From the NCBI GenBank assembly GCA_030686995.1, contig CM060703.1, positions 1,024,501-1,088,500 of the forward strand: 64,000 nucleotides of DNA, given 5' to 3'. This stretch comes from Artemisia argyi. Taxonomy: Eukaryota > Streptophyta > Magnoliopsida > Asterales > Asteraceae. Below the pieces are notes generated by a model, which had not been told where the DNA came from, ran no database searches, and was given only the letters and a program-made list of their open reading frames with translations. This document shows positions 32,775-44,374 of the stretch, piece after piece; the first letter of the stretch is position 1, and each line of letters begins with the position of its first letter. The position numbers were made by a program, and so were the translations under genes.

Positions 32775-34091
32775 CTACGAAGTTAAAAGCTTCGGATATC
32801 TCTTCCTGAACTCGTCCTCACGTTCCCACGTAAATTCTGGTCCATGTCGGGAATTCCAACGAACCTTGACGAGCGGAATGCGACTCCTCTTGAGTCGTTT
32901 AACTTCACGATCTAAAATCTCAATCGGTTCCTCCACGAAATTCAGTTTCTCATCAACACGAATGTCCCTCATTGGAATGACGGGCATTTCATCGGAAATA
33001 CATTTCTTCAGATTACTCACGTGGAACACGTCGTGAACTTTGCTCAGTTCGGACGGTAATTCCAACCTATAAGCCACGGGCCCAATTCTTTCTAGAATCA
33101 AGAATGGTCCAATGTAGCGTGGGTTGAGTTTACCACGTTTCCCGAAACGTATTACACCTTTCCAAGGCGAGACTTTCAGCATTACTTTGTCTCCAACCTG
33201 GAACTCTAAAGGTTTACGTCTCTGATCGGCGTAGCTCTTCTGCCTATCTCTGGCGGCTTGCAACCGATCACGAATCTGAGTTACTTTCTCGGTAGTTTCC
33301 AAAATAAGCTCAGGGCCTGTAAGTTGACTATCTCCAACTTCTGCCCAACCAATAGGCGAACGACACTTTCTGCCATACAAAGCTTCAAAGGGTGCAGCCT
33401 TAAGACTTGTATGGTAGCTGTTATTATAGGAGAACTCCGCAAGGGGTAAATACTTCTCCCAGCCTTTACCAAAGTCTATGATGCATGCACGAAGCATATC
33501 CTCTAACGTCTGAATGGTCCTCTCACTTTGACCATCGGTTTGGGGATGATATGCAGTACTCATATCAAGCCTCGTCCCCAAAGCCGTTTGAAGTGATCGC
33601 CACAAAGCTGACGTAAAACGACTATCACGATCCGAAATAATAGATATCGGGACTCCATGACGCGAAATAATTTCCTTCACATATAACCTCGCAAGCTTAT
33701 CCACACTATCATCTTCACTAATAGCTAAGAAATGAGCAGACTTTGTCAGACGATCCACAATTACCCAGATAGCGTCACAACCGCTAGTTGTTCTCGGTAA
33801 TTTGGTAATGAAGTCCATAGTAATCCGCTCCCATTTCCAGACTGGAAGTTCTGGTTGCGTTAGTAGTCCTGACGGTCTCTGGTGTTCAGCCTTAACCTTG
33901 GCGCATGTCAAGCACTTACTAACGTACGATGCTATATCTGCCTTCATATTTGGCCACCAATAGAACTTCTTAAGGTCCTGGTACATTTTATCGGAACCAG
34001 GATGAATGGAGTACCTTGACTTATGCGACTCATGCATAATCAATTCCTGAATTTCTCCATATAAAGGTACCCAAATCCGATCTCCAAACAT
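32775..34091 (-). pseudogene. pol: Tekay integrase with chromodomain-like C-terminus
   Basis: 438 codons, the last part of the interrupted pol. The start is set by a one-base loss near 34090-34096 that separates it from the RNase H frame. Zinc-binding residues are a His pair in [11 protein letters not shown] (residues 20-30) and CLTC (60-63). The DDE catalytic triad is visible as D93 (TMDFITKLP), D154 (ISDRDSRF) and E190 ([11 protein letters not shown]). Residues about 375-438 ([27 protein letters not shown]) match the chromodomain-like tail of Tekay integrases, which in chromoviruses helps target insertion to chromatin. The reading frame is intact to the stop, but it could be made only by correcting two frameshifts. 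Confidence 0.88.
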
Positions 34092-34741
34092 AATAATCCA
34101 TCAGAACGCTTAACAAATCCTTTCTCATTATCAGCCATCCCAAATATATTCTCGGCAGGTCTATTTTCTGCCTTCAACGCTTTCGTTTGAGCTTCGAGTA
34201 TGTGAGACGGTAATGGCGACACGATGGTCATTCCCAATGACCTAACTCGTAATGGTGGTACTCTTTCCTTTCGACTAAGAGCATCAGCAACAACGTTTGC
34301 TTTACCAGGGTGGTAGCGAATTTCACAATCATAATCGCTTAGCAACTCAATCCAACGTCGCTGTCTCATGTTGAGCTCTTTTTGATTCAAGATGTGTTGT
34401 AGACTTTTATGGTCAGTAAATACAACACATTTGGTTCCGTACAAGTAATGTCTCCATATCCTTAAAGCAAAAACTACAGCACCGAGCTCCAAATCATGGG
34501 TAGTGTAGTTTTTCTCATGCTTTTTGAGCTGTCGGGAAGCATAAGCTATTACCTTCTCTCGTTGCATTAACACGGCTCCCAAACCTTTATGTGAGGCATC
34601 ACAATAGACGACAAAATCCTCGTTACCTTCTGGTAATGCTAAGATAGGAGCACTACACAACATTTTCTTAAGCAATTGAAATGCTTCCTCTTCTTTATCT
34701 CCCCATTCATACGTAACACTCTTTTGGGTCAATTTGGTCAA
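34040..34741 (-). pseudogene. pol: Tekay RNase H segment of pol
   Basis: 233 codons between the two frameshifts. It carries the RT-linked RNase H domain: [15 protein letters not shown] with the first catalytic Asp, [20 protein letters not shown] with the Glu, and [11 protein letters not shown] with the second Asp. The downstream connection [16 protein letters not shown] is also present. In intact elements this follows reverse transcriptase directly and leads into integrase. The frame begins just past a one-base insertion near 34759-34764 and ends in out-of-frame sequence overlapping the integrase frame, caused by the second break. Confidence 0.88.
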
Positions 34742-34745
34742 TGGT

Positions 34746-37463
34746 TTAGCTATCTTCGAAAATTCCCTCGATGAATCTTCGGTAATAACCAGCTAAGCCC
34801 AAAAATTGACGAACTTCGGTTGGGGTTGTAGGTGCAGCCCAATCTTTTATCGCCTCAATTTTTGCAGGATCCACGTGGACTCCTTGTCTGTCAATCACAT
34901 GACCCAAAAATTGTACTGTCGGAATCCAAAATTCGCATTTCGAAAACTTGGCATAAAGTTTCTCCTTCCTGAGCAATTCCAAAATGAGTCTTAGATGCTC
35001 CTCATGCTCTTTCTCACTCTTTGAATAAATCAGAATGTCATCGATTAATACAATCACGAACTTATCCAAGTAAGGCTTACACACACGATTCATGAGATCC
35101 ATGAATATTGCTGGTGCGTTAGTCAACCCAAACGGTATCACCTGAAACTCGTAATGCCCGTAACGGGTTCTGAAAGCCGTTTTCGAAATATCTTCCTCGC
35201 GAACTCGAAGTTGATGATATCCCGATCTCAAATCGATCTTCGAATACACACTCGATCCTTGAAGTTGATCGAACAAGTCATCGATCCTAGGTAACGGGTA
35301 TCGATTCTTCACCGTTAACTTATTCAACTCCCTATAATCAATACACATACGAAACGATCCATCCTTCTTCTTCACGAATAAGACTGGGGCTCCCCAAGGT
35401 GAAGAACTTGGTCTTATGAATCCTTTTTCGGCTAACTCCGCCAATTGTTTCAACAATTCTTCTAGTTCGGTAGGTGCAAGACGATAAGGTGCTCGTGCTA
35501 CAGGTGCAGCACCAGGTATCAACTCAATCTGAAACTCCACTTGTCTAGTCGGCGGGATTCCCGGCAAATCATCGGGAAACACATCCGGAAAATCACGAAC
35601 TATAGGCACATCTCCAATGCACCTTTCCTTTTTCTTCGTCTCGCCCTTCTCAGAAATTTGAGCTAAGAAAAGATAACATCCCTTCTCTATTAGCTTTGGT
35701 AACTTCGTGCAAGATATAACTGCTAATCGGGATGGGCTCCTAGAATCCTTTCGGTCTCCTAATATATTTAGGACTTCCTTTCCGTATGGTACACGCACGA
35801 TCTTCTCGTCGCAAAGTATGTGAGCACGATATTTCGACAACCAATCCATACCAATGATTACATCAAAACTTCCTAACGTGACGGGTAGAAGATCTATGTT
35901 GAAAGGGTGGTTCAAGAAATTTAACGTACAACCGCGAATGATAGTATTAATCCTTTCTATGTTTCCATTAGCTAACTCAATATCATATCCAATTCCTAAG
36001 GCCATCGGGGGTTTTTCTAGTAAGGGTGCAAACGTAGTGGACACAAAACTCCTATCGGCACCAGTATCAAATAGCATGGAAGCATAACGATTATTGAGAA
36101 GGAACGTACCAGTAACAACGTTCGGATCTTCTCCTCTCTCGTTCCCGAGTGCATACACTCTTCCCTGAGCAGCTCCAGCTTCCACACGTTGGTCCCCATT
36201 ATCTTGTCGTCCACGGTTTCCTCCAGTTCCACGGTTTCCATAATTGTACCCATTACCACCCGAGCCTTGATTTCCACGGTTCCGCGATTCTCTACACTCA
36301 TTCCTATAGTGTCCCTTCTTTCCACACCCATAACAAGTAACATCTGCCTTATTTCTCATCTCAGGGGCAGCTTGAACCATAGCAAGAGGTCGAGCTCTAC
36401 AGTCCCTAGCTGTGTGTCCTTTCCTTGAGCAATTCTGGCATTTCACACTACACCGTCCAGTATGATGCTGGTGGCAACGATCACACTTGGGTACATCACC
36501 GTTCTGATTCTTCTTATCTCCATTCCCAATAGCATAAGCCTTAGCTTGTCTCTTGCTTCGGTGATCATTACTCTTAGAGTGACGGTCTCTCTTTCTCTTT
36601 CCATTCTTCTCCTTATCAGCTTCTTCTAATTCCAGCGAATCCATAAGTTGTTGAGCAATTGTGATTGCCTCATGGATGTTTGCAGGCCTAGCAGAAATTA
36701 CATCATTCCTCGTAGCTACAGGCAATCCATCAGTATACCTTTCAATCTTTTGAGTCTCAGTTTTCACCATATCAGGGCACAACAAGGCTAACTCCTGGTA
36801 ACGACTATTGTAAGTCGCCATATCATTACCTTTCACCTTGTGGTTCCAAAACTCAATCTCTAGCTTCTTGACCTCATTCCTTGGGCAATAAGTCTGAATC
36901 AGCAAAGACTTGAATTGCTCCCAAGTCATGGCATAAGCTACATCACTCCCAACTGCATTTCGGTAGTTGTTCCACCAAGTCAAAGCTTCATCCTTGAAAG
37001 TAAAAGAAGCAAACTTTACCTTCGCATTCTCCGCACAACCACTGACATTAAACACTGACTCAGTCTTCTCAATCCATCTGACTAAGTAAACCACTCCTTC
37101 AGTTCCACCAAACTCAATGGGTCCACAAATCTTGAATTCCTTGTATTGACATCCATTAGCACGAACAGGTGGAAAAGTTCCAGCAGAATTGTTGGAATGA
37201 TTGGACTCAGCGAGTAGTTCAGCAACTCTTTGCTCCACGAGTTGGTTGATCATTGCCTGATCTACAGTAGGTGCATTAAGTGGAACATGACCATTGTCTC
37301 CCTGAACATCAACATTTTGATTCCTGTTGTTACGGTTAGTGGTGTCCAGGTTGTCAGGAGTAGGGGTTTCAACATTTCGAGTAGGTCGACGACCTCGACG
37401 AGCAGGAGTAGTCACAGCAGGACCAGTTCTGGTAGACCTAACAGGGTTTCGACGTGGTGCCAT
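34746..37463 (-). pseudogene. gag-pol: Tekay Gag, protease and reverse transcriptase
   Basis: 905 codons from a standard MAPRR start. The gag domain is at about residues 115-245 ([24 protein letters not shown]). CCHC zinc knuckles lie at 342-355 ([14 protein letters not shown]) and 377-390 ([14 protein letters not shown]), with an extra Cys/His cluster at 327-338. The protease active site is [10 protein letters not shown] (D466). Reverse transcriptase at about 685-860 includes [26 protein letters not shown] and the catalytic box LIDDIL (808-809 Asp pair). The frame stops at 34746-34748 because of one extra base near 34759-34764, just after YYRRFIEG. The rest of pol lies in the next frame. Sequence-intact domains beside a fresh frameshift suggest the break is recent. 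Confidence 0.92.
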
Positions 37464-37820
37464 TGATATGTAACATCATACAAGCTCATGAGTCTCCAAT
37501 AGAACTTATCGATATGCTCAACAAGAGTAATTCAACGAAGCCAATCCATGGAAAGAATAACAACAATACACCACGTAACATCAATAAAGCGAATAAGGAC
37601 TCAATTTCCATAATACCCGAAATCACATAATACCATATACTAATAACCATCAACCATACAATAGCGATCTAACATCGTTCCGACTAATAGATAACACAAA
37701 ACATACTAATCGTTCCAAAAGAGACGAATACTGAACAAAGTACATCAAAATATGATAAATAGCCTTTCTAACCGAACACTCCTTGGTTAAGAAAGCAACC
37801 AGATAATATAACCCAAACAA
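37464..37820 (-). other. Spacer between extra ORF and gag in the Tekay element
   Basis: About 350 bases of AT-rich sequence without a reading frame, separating the extra ORF (ends 37821) from the gag start. Confidence 0.6.
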
Positions 37821-38942
37821 CTAGCCACGTGGCTGACGGAGAATCCTCAACTCCTGCCTCAAGCCATCAAGATCCCTCCATAACGATCCTAACTCCACGC
37901 TATGGGTGTCTCGGTCTCTCTTGAGGTCAGCCACCTCCTTCTCTAGCTCGGCATTCCTTTGCCAAAGCTTGCGGTCGGCCTCACGAGCAGTAACAAATCC
38001 TCGCTGCAAACTATCGATATGCTCGTGGACATCCATCATAACTCTCCTCAGCTCAGTAGTCCTGCCCACAGCGACAGTCAAATCAACTCTCAAATCTGCT
38101 AATAACTCTCCAATAACTCGCTCAAGTCGGTCAGATACACGTGCAACTCTGTCACTAAGCTCAGTAATCCGAGCCCACAACCTGCCAATTTCACCTAACT
38201 CTGCATGCTCAGCAGAAACCTCAGAAGATGCATCCGACACCACGGGACTACCAGGTGGCAACTCAAACAAGAACGGATGATCAGGTGAATTAGGCTCAAT
38301 CGGATGTACAGGTGAATCAGGCTCCTCAGCCTGAGCTGGTGGTGCTAACACATCGTCATCATCATCAGGCATCTCATCCTCCTGAGGGTCATCCTCCTCC
38401 TCAGGGTCATCATCATCACCATGCTCAACCTCCTGAGGGTCATCCTCCCGCTCAGGGTCATCAGCCTCATCCTCACCCTTGTACTCCTCCTCCTCCTCAT
38501 CGGAAGAGTACCTCATCACTCGTCGTCTCCTACTAGGTGAACCATGTGGAGATGTAGTAGATGATCTAGGACGACGACGCAATGATATGGGTGGCGCCTC
38601 AGACAGAAGAGAATGAGCATCATTCTGTAAAGGTGATGTAGTAGGGCGTACCGACATGCGTGCCGTAGCTCGATGGGCAAAGCGTGATGCCACACGAGCC
38701 AAAGCCTGATGAAGAGTAAGCTGCCTCGATGTACCAGGGAGCCCTAAAGAAGATGAGGGTCCCTGCGTAGATGCAGCAGGTAGTGCTGAAGTAGAAGCTG
38801 CCTGTGATACAGTAGCTGAAGACATGGCCATCTGGTAAGGGTCATCAGATGCCATAATGAACTGTGCAGGTAAAACCGGTGCAGTAAGAATATCCTCGAC
38901 AACATTAGGCGTAAGGGAGGCCATAGTTTGTGACAACGGCAT
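37821..38942 (-). CDS. Extra acidic/coiled-coil ORF upstream of gag in the Tekay element
   Basis: An intact 373-codon frame in the element's sense orientation, between the primer site (39277) and gag. I do not recognise a family. Layout: a Ser/Ala/Thr-rich N-terminus (1-70); a basic patch with RRRPR and SRRRRV (121-142) that could be a nuclear signal; a strongly acidic tract (148-199) dominated by Asp and Glu; a Pro-rich linker (200-235); and a long predicted coiled coil (about 252-370, with RITELSDRVARVSDRLERV and LWQRNAELEKEVADLKRD). There are no catalytic motifs. Position resembles the additional ORF1 of Ogre-type elements. A captured host fragment or an element-specific accessory protein are both possible. 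It is open while pol is broken. Confidence 0.75.
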   Translation of the reverse strand: MPLSQTMASLTPNVVEDILTAPVLPAQFIMASDDPYQMAMSSATVSQAASTSALPAASTQGPSSSLGLPGTSRQLTLHQALARVASRFAHRATARMSVRPTTSPLQNDAHSLLSEAPPISLRRRPRSSTTSPHGSPSRRRRVMRYSSDEEEEEYKGEDEADDPEREDDPQEVEHGDDDDPEEEDDPQEDEMPDDDDDVLAPPAQAEEPDSPVHPIEPNSPDHPFLFELPPGSPVVSDASSEVSAEHAELGEIGRLWARITELSDRVARVSDRLERVIGELLADLRVDLTVAVGRTTELRRVMMDVHEHIDSLQRGFVTAREADRKLWQRNAELEKEVADLKRDRDTHSVELGSLWRDLDGLRQELRILRQPRG

Positions 38943-39276
38943 AGGGTAGGTGTAAGTGTTTCAAAACAACTTAAATCACAGCTCATAATACCATACCAAA
39001 CATACTCATCAAATAATTCCATATATAATCTCAATAAAAGAATTTCAAACACCGCATTACTAAAATGTTTATAAAACATGTAGACCATATAAATCCTCGA
39101 GAACGCCATCTTATTACTAAAATCCATAACCCTCAAATCATCTCAAATATCTCATAATACCTCAAATAATAGATGATGCTTCGGCTTGGCGGGCTGGCGG
39201 GCGGTGGTCCAGGATCATTTTCTATAAAAATACGGTTATAGTTTAGGCATTTATTTACCTAGTTCTCTATAACCTT
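38943..39276 (-). other. Tekay 5' untranslated leader
   Basis: About 330 bases between the primer site and the extra ORF, with no reading frame of note. The minus-strand frame at 38744-39136 overlaps the extra ORF out of frame and is not credible. Confidence 0.6.
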
Positions 39277-39289
39277 GGCTCTGATACCA
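39277..39289 (-). other. Primer-binding site (initiator tRNA-Met)
   Basis: TGGTATCAGAGCC on the minus strand, three bases inside the 5' LTR, is the classic complement of the tRNA-iMet 3' end. Confidence 0.92.
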
Positions 39290-39292
39290 ATC

Positions 39293-42200
39293 TGTAACAC
39301 CCCCAAAATTTGATACAGCGGAAGACTCAACAAGCTTTCGGGGTGCTACGGGGATTGGTATCCAACACAAGACAATATAGAACGAGATAAAGTAAACATA
39401 GTAAAAACACAACCAAAACGGGGTTTTAAGGTTTACATTTATCCCAACATCATTCAGAGTCAGGCCCAAAATAAAATAACAATAGGTCCAAATTTAATTA
39501 TCATAGTTTAGAAAAATAGATCCATAAACCGTGTGCCTTGGCCGAGCCTTCCATTCCAAGCATGCACCTCAACACTTAATTACCTGAGAAAACGTGCTAA
39601 AAGTCAGCTTTCGCTGGTGAGATCATAGGTTTAAATTCAACTAACAATATAGTGGACATATACGCAAAACGCTTGCTAGCTATACTAGGGATTCACTAAA
39701 ACCTGCGGATACCCTCCGCTCCAACATAACACACGGATACCCTTCCGTAATAACATAGATATTCGGGTAACCCCCGCAATACCAATAAATACTCGGATAA
39801 CCTCCGAAGTATTAATAACCTATAGGTGCACACTATAGTATCCAAAATCCTCAAATAAGCCAATCTCGTAATCCAACCATTATTTAGTCCACACGCGATG
39901 GTTCACTATGTGACTAGGGTTGATGTAACTCATCTAACCAAATCTAGTCCACACGCGATGGTTCACTATGTGACTAAGGTTGTTATAATATTCGTCTAAC
40001 CATAACTAGTCTACACGCGATAATTCACTATGTGACTAAGGTTGACAAATCTTCCTAGTTCCATGAGCATAGCAAGTTTTGAAAAGTAAAAGCGATAATA
40101 GTCCACATAAAACAATTTGCACATTTCTCACCCCAAGTATTGAAAACATAGTTCAAGAGAAAAAGTGGGGCTATGACTCACCTCAAGTCCAGAAAATAGC
40201 AAGACGAGGTAGGTAGAAATAAGACGTATGATAACTCACGAAACAGCAACTACGGACTTGGCACGACCTAACAATATTAACTCTTTCAGAAATCATTTCC
40301 TCAAATATATAATATTCCCAAACCCGGACGAGAATCTGTTTTATTTCCGAAAATCCATTTCGTATTAGTTTGGTGTATTTGCGTTTGGTATCCATACGGG
40401 TGGTGGGTCGACTCAAAACAAACCAAGAAGATCACATAAAGAATAATGAAATAAACTATAGATCTAATATTAGCCCAATATATCATTTAAATAAATCGCC
40501 AAAGTTTACCAAATCCGTCGATTTGATAATCCTCATATTTATTTACGTAATATACCGTTCCAAGATTACACCCAATCTAAAACACATATAAAGCACATAG
40601 CACGTATTGACTATATAGTATATATCATAGTTTAATAAATTCCTCGTATATATCGTCAAATTGGCCAGATTTCCCGATATATACACTCGCAATCTATTAC
40701 ACTTTACATATACTACAACCTATGGGCGTCGTAGGATACGATGCCCACTAATATGTTCGTTTCATATAACCAAATAATCCGGCTCAACCTTACGGTTAAG
40801 TGGTTATTTACTTATAGAAAACGTCTATATTAGTCGTCATATATCCGTGACAACACGAACGTCACAAATAGTAACTTACCTGGACCCGAGTGACAACAAT
40901 TTCGCCTAACTCAATAAGTTTATCCGTTATATATCCGAAATAACTTTTTATTAAACGTTTCATAATTGTCGGGAGTTTCCCGTTTTATACACAATTTTTA
41001 TAATAATAATACGTTTAATAATATTACGCCACTTTCGTAGCCTAATATATATCTAATCGTATTATTTATAATACGACTCGTGATTATTATTATTATTAAT
41101 ATACGCGTTTATATAGTTATATATACGTTATTCACGTACATACTTTCATCTAAACGTTCATATTATCAATAATTATTATTACGAGTTTTATTATTCTCGT
41201 TTTAGTTTTAATAGTTATTGAGTTATACGAAATGGTCATATGTCCGAGTCATGACTCTCGGCTCAATGTCCAAGTCCAATAATAAGCAAAAGTCATAAAT
41301 AACGAATCTCCGTCCAATCACAATCTCAAACCACGGGCTACAACAATAGAGTCCGACTACGGCACCCGACTAACCTATCTCCGTCAATCTAACGACCGTC
41401 TCACAATCGGTCCCCAATCACACTTACCAATCGACAACAACTTCTCAATACCAAAAACCATATCCAAATCGACCCATATATATATACGGCCGAGAAAATA
41501 AATATCACCACAACAATTAAATAAGTTCACCATTATATAAATAATAACATTAACCAAGTTAATATGTGGGTCGGTTTACCAAGCCGACCCGAGCCCTCGA
41601 CTCACTTGAGTCTCGGCTCCGAACCGCGAGTCATTTAGACTCGAACCAAACATCGCAAGAACCATATAGTTCACAAGGGCCAACCAGGAATTCATATACT
41701 CCATACGACCCAAAGGTCAATTCAGTAACCAAAATGGTGCTCGGCTAACAGCCGCGACTCAAAGAGTCGAACCACATTACCATACGAGCCAAAGGCTCGA
41801 ACCACACTTCAACGAGAATCCCCTTGGGGTCTCGGTATGGCCAAAGAGCACAAAGAAAAGAACCCCGAGACTACACGGTCTCGGCTAGCATCGGGTCAAG
41901 GTTCGCCACACCCTCGACAACAATCAATCGATCAAACATCACCAATAACCAAAGCCATACGAGGCTTCGAACCAACAAAAACAATAAGCCGAGGGCTTTG
42001 CTCTCTGTTCCAAGTCAACCACGACCCAACCATGAACCCGGATACCAAACTTTGTAGAAAACGTGTTTTCAACCAAAACCCATAAACATGTTACGTTTTT
42101 AAATGAAAACCCACTTGATTCTCATCAACTCGTGACCCTTGGTCACGATTCGAACCAATGAATCGAGTTAAAACTCGACCTACCTTCCAAAACAATCCTA

Positions 42201-43002
42201 AATCGAAGAGCACTCAAGAAATAGCAAGAAAGTGGTGATGAACTTGTGATTATTTGATTCGGATTTGGTGTTAATGTGGGAGTTAGGGCGCGTGTTATAG
42301 CTCAAAAGAAAGATCTCGACGAGAGGGTTAAAGTGGTGGTGTTATTTTTGGTGTGGGAGTGGCGGTGTGACGGTGGTGGCCGGCTGAAGAGGGCGGCGGC
42401 TAGGGTTAGAAAGATGGGGAAGAAGAGAGGTGAGAGAGAGATGGAAATTTTGTGAGTGAGTGTTTGTGTTGTGTGGGTAAAACCGGACCAAACACACCTT
42501 ATATTAACTTTTCTCTTTTTTTTTTTCTTTTTTTTTTTCTTTTTTTTTTTTTTTTATAAAGGTTATAATAATAATAAGAATAATAATAATAATAGTAATA
42601 ATAAGGATATTATTACGGTGGAGCGGGTAACGCGGGTTATTGTAAAAACATGTGGCCCGAACCCGAACTTATTTTAAAACTTCCATATCACACGAGAACC
42701 TCTCGTAATTAATTAAAATATATATCGGACTCGTTAAGACGAATCATAAAATTGTCGTTAGGAAATCCTAGTGCCAAAGTCAACGTAGTACCAAGTGAGA
42801 ATTCAAATATACATCACCGATCATATAATCAAAAATGAATTATGAACATAATTCACGAATTCCATAACGTCATTAATTAAAATACCCATAAAATAGGTCT
42901 TACAAGTTCGTTGTGAATTGAAAATTTCAAATAAAAATCTTACACGAACTTAAATTGTAATGCGGGTTTTAAAAATAGCTCCCTAGACTGCCGGTTGTCA
43001 CA
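39293..43002 (-). repeat. 5' LTR of Tekay element
   Basis: 3710 bp. It is longer than the other LTR by 21 bases because of an expanded pyrimidine run at about 42513-42555. It carries the same 60-bp triple repeat (39885-40046). Confidence 0.95.
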
Positions 43003-43007
43003 TGTAA

Positions 43008-43062
43008 TTAGGCATGATTATATATATGTATATATTTACGAGATGGGTGAATATAAGGTACA

Positions 43063-43125
<63 letters not shown>

Positions 43126-43252
43126 AACTTTTTGTTTCGAACATACGATCTTTTCATATTTCAAAACTTTTAAATTCTGCATATTTCTTTACCTTATTAT
43201 TTTCATAATATAATTTCTTTTATGTGACAATATTATAATGTTTGTATTTGAA
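43008..43252. other. Tekay right flank with (TA)n
   Basis: Matches 50505-50685 (GGCATGATTATATATAT, TTTACGAGATG) but contains a long TA run at 43064-43124 that the paralogue lacks. Confidence 0.7.
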
Positions 43253-43586
43253 TAGGGCCGAGCAAAACAGATCGAAAACCAAATCGAACAAAAAAACCAA
43301 GCTGAACCGGTTCGACAGAAACCGAACCGACCATATTTGGTTCGATTTTTTATTCTATATTTTTATTATTTTCGGTTTCGGTTTGAATCGGTTCAGTTCG
43401 AACCAAAACCGAAAAAAACATACCTAAACCATAAAAACCCAACCGAACCGAAATGATTGACAGATAACCGTACCAAACCGAGTCACTTCAGTTTGGTTCT
43501 TGGTTCATGCCTTTCACAAAATCAGTTTTTGGTTTGTTTTAGTTTTGGTCGTTGTTCGGTTCGGTTTGACCCGCTGTTCAACCCTA
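43253..43586. mobile_element. hAT-like MITE with GAACCG/CGGTTC repeats
   Basis: Left TAGGGCCGAGCAAAACAG mirrors right CTGTTCAACCCTA; the interior holds many AACCGAACC and inverted copies. The flanks share ATTTGA within 8 bases (43245-43252 and 43587-43594; 6 of 8 matching). A truncated relative lies at 50686-50850. Confidence 0.55.
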
Positions 43587-43796
43587 CATTTGACTCTGAA
43601 AGCATGTTACATTTAATTTTTCTAAAATTATGAACCACAATGGGTATTAGTGTTGTTATAAGGTAGAATCGTAATGAATGTATCAATCTCCATATTATTA
43701 TTGTTTGGATTGTATAGTAGGGTATGAATATCAACTTTTTGACCAAGTGTGATTTTATCTTCATTTTCTAAATAGTTGAAAAAGATATAAAGAAAA

Positions 43797-44300
43797 TATT
43801 GAGAAAAGTGACACCGGACTGAAGCAAACCCACTGCTAAAATAAGAAATGTAATAAAAGATGACACACGGATATAACGTGGAAAACCCCAATAGGGTAAA
43901 AACCACGGGTAAGGAAAGATACGTTTCACTATGTAAACTAGGAGTTACACCTTTTCTCTAGTTACAAGGATAATACAACTTTATATCTCTTGTAATAGGA
44001 AATATACCAAACTCTCTAAATTACTCACTAGGAGAAAGAAAGAATAAGATCCAAAGAACTTGTATGTGTTCGTTTGGAAATGGGATACTAACTGAAGCCA
44101 CAAACACTTCTATTTATAGTGCTTGTAAAACCACTCTTTCCGTGTGAACACAACAAATAGAAAAGGTTGGCGCATGTTGTTTCATTTTGGTTCATGCATT
44201 TGGCTCATGCATCTTTCATCCAACTGACACAGAGGAAGGCAAGTTGATGCAACTTGACAAGTAATATTCTTCCTTCTAGAACCCATCAAATATTTCAACA
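43797..44300 (-). repeat. 3' LTR of copia element
   Basis: 504 bp. Its outer end reads TATTGAG where the other LTR has TGTTGAG, so the terminal dinucleotide has mutated. Confidence 0.92.
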
Positions 44301-44374
44301 ATCTCCCACTTGAAGATTTGATTGAAGCTCAATCAATCTTCACACCATTATCCTTCCTTGCACTTTCATGTTGC

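Larger units (their letters stand above)
29033..43002 (-). mobile_element. Tekay/Del-type chromovirus LTR retrotransposon
   Basis: A 14-kb Ty3/gypsy element lies in minus orientation. Its LTRs are 29033-32721 (3' LTR, 3689 bp) and 39293-43002 (5' LTR, 3710 bp); they start TGTAACACCCCC and end GGTTGTCACA. The target duplication is TGTAA (29028-29032 and 43003-43007). The primer site (39277-39289) matches initiator tRNA-Met, and a polypurine tract lies at 32722-32734. By eye only about 7 substitutions separate the LTRs (about 0.2%), plus a pyrimidine-run length difference, so insertion is very recent. Even so, pol is broken by two single-base frameshifts. Long LTRs, the gag type, and a C-terminal chromodomain-like segment fit the Tekay lineage. 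An extra 373-codon ORF lies between primer site and gag. Confidence 0.95.

Noticed and set aside
36017..36428. Open frames overlapping Tekay gag on both strands
   Set aside because: Shadows of the real gag-pol frame, with no independent support.
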